Source: Nitrospina sp. LS_NOB
Lineage (GTDB): Bacteria > Nitrospinota > Nitrospinia > Nitrospinales > VA-1
Direction: 5' to 3'
NCBI GenBank assembly: GCA_001542995.1
Contig: LFLA01000004.1
Coordinates: 1 to 49,472 of the forward strand
Length of the DNA stretch: 49,472 nucleotides
A program made the position numbers and the translations under genes. Within the stretch, counting starts at the first letter, position 1. Every line of letters starts with the position of its first letter. Under the pieces are notes generated by a model that worked only from the letters and a program-made list of their open reading frames with translations, made no database searches and had not been told where the DNA came from. Positions 48,251 to 49,472 of this stretch are shown here, in pieces.

Positions 48251-49368
48251 TGCAACAAATAATGGGTTTTCTGCTTGCGTTGCTGGTTGTTCCACAGATA
48301 GGGTTTGCCGAGTCGCGGACTGAAACAGTTCTCAAAAAAATTCGCGAGACCAGTCTGTCTGTTTTACAGCAGACCTATCAAAACGAACGGGCATTTTTGC
48401 GGGCGGCGGCGGCGCGGGCGGCGGGGGAGTCTCAGGATGTCCAACTGATCCCTCTGCTCAACAAGGCGACGGAAGATGTTTATCCCACAGCCCGTTTGTT
48501 TGCCCTGCAGGGATTGCAGAAGGTTTCACGCAACGAGGCTTTGAAGGCGGCGCGCAGGATGACGGGAGACACCGACATCTGGGTTCGCAGTGCGGCAGTT
48601 GAAATACTGGGTGATGAAGGCGGACCGGAAACGGTCGAAGAAGTGCGGCTATTTTTAAAATCCTACGATGTGCCGGTACGTATGGCGGCTTCTTCCGGAC
48701 TGGTGAAACACGGCGAAGGAAAATATCTTGCAGATGTGCTGGACCCACTCACTCATCCTATTCCCGATCGCAGGTATCAGGCCATTGGTTACCTTGGCAA
48801 GATCGGCACCGAGGCAGTTCTGCCGCATTTGGCGAAGTTGTTCGATCATGCCGAACCGGAAATGGTGTTCTACAGTCTGAAAGCGGTCGAGGGAAAAGCC
48901 ACCACGGATATGTTGCCGAAACTCAGAGAATTGATTAAGCGCGACAATGCATCCGTTCGCCATGCGGCGGCGTTGGCGATGGGCAATCTTCGGGAGGCAG
49001 AGCCGGATTTGATTCCTTTATGTGCCGACAAGGATGGAATGGTGAAACTGTCGGCAGCCTTAGCGCTGAACCGTATGGGGTCCGACTCCTGCCAGATTGT
49101 GTTTGAAGAATTGTTAAAGCATTCCGATTATAGTGTGCGTAGTTCCACCGCGCGGGTTTTGGGGGAAACAAAGATTCCTGACCGGGTTCGCTTGTTGAAA
49201 ATTGCTTTGGACGATGAGCATTCCCGGGTACGTACGGCGGCAGTGCGGGCCGTGGGGATGATGGGCGGACCGGAAGCCTTTCCGATCCTGGTCGAACTGT
49301 TGCAGGATTCTTTACAAGTCGTCCGCACCTACGCCGCCGGCAACCTGATTCACCTTTTGCGCCCCTAG
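48247..49368 (+). CDS. Exported HEAT-repeat protein
   Basis: 373 residues. A signal peptide (QQIMGFLLALLVVPQIGFA) is followed by about ten HEAT/PBS-lyase-type repeats of roughly 31 residues (AARAAGESQDVQLIPLLNKA, VRSAAVEILGDEGGPETVEE, VRHAAALAMGNLREAEPDLI, VRTAAVRAVGMMGGPEAFPI). The superhelix is probably periplasmic and binds protein. It is translationally coupled to the glycosyltransferase (4-base overlap). Confidence 0.87.
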   Translation: MMQQIMGFLLALLVVPQIGFAESRTETVLKKIRETSLSVLQQTYQNERAFLRAAAARAAGESQDVQLIPLLNKATEDVYPTARLFALQGLQKVSRNEALKAARRMTGDTDIWVRSAAVEILGDEGGPETVEEVRLFLKSYDVPVRMAASSGLVKHGEGKYLADVLDPLTHPIPDRRYQAIGYLGKIGTEAVLPHLAKLFDHAEPEMVFYSLKAVEGKATTDMLPKLRELIKRDNASVRHAAALAMGNLREAEPDLIPLCADKDGMVKLSAALALNRMGSDSCQIVFEELLKHSDYSVRSSTARVLGETKIPDRVRLLKIALDDEHSRVRTAAVRAVGMMGGPEAFPILVELLQDSLQVVRTYAAGNLIHLLRP

Positions 49369-49472
49369 CCGACCCACTCTTGTGGGAAGGAACTGGGCAA
49401 TGACGACCGCTCCCTCAGGGAGGGTCAGGTTGCGCCGGATTTCCTCATTGGTCGAGTCGATTTCAGAAAGAA
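49312..49472 (-). pseudogene. Partial biotin-protein-ligase-like segment at the window edge
   Basis: The minus strand from 49472 reads FLSEIDSTNEEIRRNLTLPE, then GAVVIAQFLPTRVGRLG, matching the start of the BirA catalytic domain (SEIDSTNEE, VVIAExQTxGRGRxG). The GRGR motif is imperfect, and the frame then runs into the 3' end of the HEAT gene and stops at 49312. It is either the broken 3' end of a birA gene lying mostly to the right, or a frameshifted one. Only the edge is visible. Confidence 0.45.

Noticed and set aside
1-49472. CRISPR array, complete insertion sequence, integrase or rRNA genes
   Set aside because: No regularly spaced repeat-spacer series, transposase, integrase or rRNA sequence was found; the repeats seen are short and dispersed.

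Overview
This window is about 49.5 kb of a Gram-negative bacterial chromosome. Outer-membrane and periplasmic proteins, a cytochrome b operon, many sensory genes and dispersed intergenic repeats point to a free-living, probably marine bacterium. An HgcA-like corrinoid protein, an aerobic respiratory setting and the general gene mix would fit a Nitrospinota (Nitrospina-like) genome. That is inference: there is no rRNA or other marker that settles it.

Layout. (1) 1-2.9 kb: a probable metal-responsive locus with a thioredoxin-like [2Fe-2S] ferredoxin, a DUF2325 protein, a broken receiver-domain gene and an outer-membrane porin, with four Fur-box-like inverted repeats. (2) 2.9-8.1 kb: a repeat-rich spacer, an FMN-binding protein, an ATC-hydrolase-like protein, then glycine-oxidase-like, bioA and a PTPS/QueD-family gene whose active site looks like the folate-type PTPS-III. 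(3) 8.3-15.2 kb: a Kef-type antiporter, a nucleotidyltransferase, pentapeptide-repeat and DUF2059 proteins, two gene remnants and an EgtD-like methyltransferase. (4) 15.4-23.4 kb: a haem-oxygenase-like protein, a decaying two-component system (kinase frameshifted, regulator lacking the GAFTGA loop), a second pentapeptide protein, alanine dehydrogenase, an LRR protein and two 42-residue membrane proteins.

(5) 23.5-27.2 kb is the most striking part. A divergent MerR-type regulator with the three Hg(II)-ligand cysteines faces a six-gene, translationally coupled operon through a textbook 19-bp-spacer MerR promoter. The operon encodes a DUF169 protein, a Cys-rich thioredoxin-like protein, a SAM methyltransferase, a membrane corrinoid protein of the HgcA (mercury methylation) family with an altered cap-helix motif, a small Cys protein and a twin TRASH/YHS-like metal-binding protein. 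No HgcB ferredoxin is present. The block is bracketed by same-orientation copies of a dispersed repeat.

(6) 27.3-39.2 kb: a glycosyltransferase, Bpt, a redox/cytochrome b operon, a glutaredoxin-like gene behind a 13-G tract, pterin dehydratase, lysA, speA, an M48 protease, an IMPase, mnmA, rsmD and tRNA-Gln. (7) 39.8-42.7 kb: a small island between an intact tRNA-Glu and a decayed tRNA-Glu copy, with palindromic repeats after its genes and a reverse-transcriptase remnant. (8) 42.9-49.5 kb: an exported protein, a truncated-hemoglobin remnant, an aldo/keto reductase, a frameshifted DUF2062 protein, AMMECR1, a polyprenyl synthase, a glycosyltransferase, a HEAT-repeat protein and a partial biotin-ligase-like segment.

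Several broken genes differ from an open frame by one base in a homopolymer, so sequencing error must be excluded before any is called a true pseudogene. At least two dispersed repeat families occupy most intergenic gaps.
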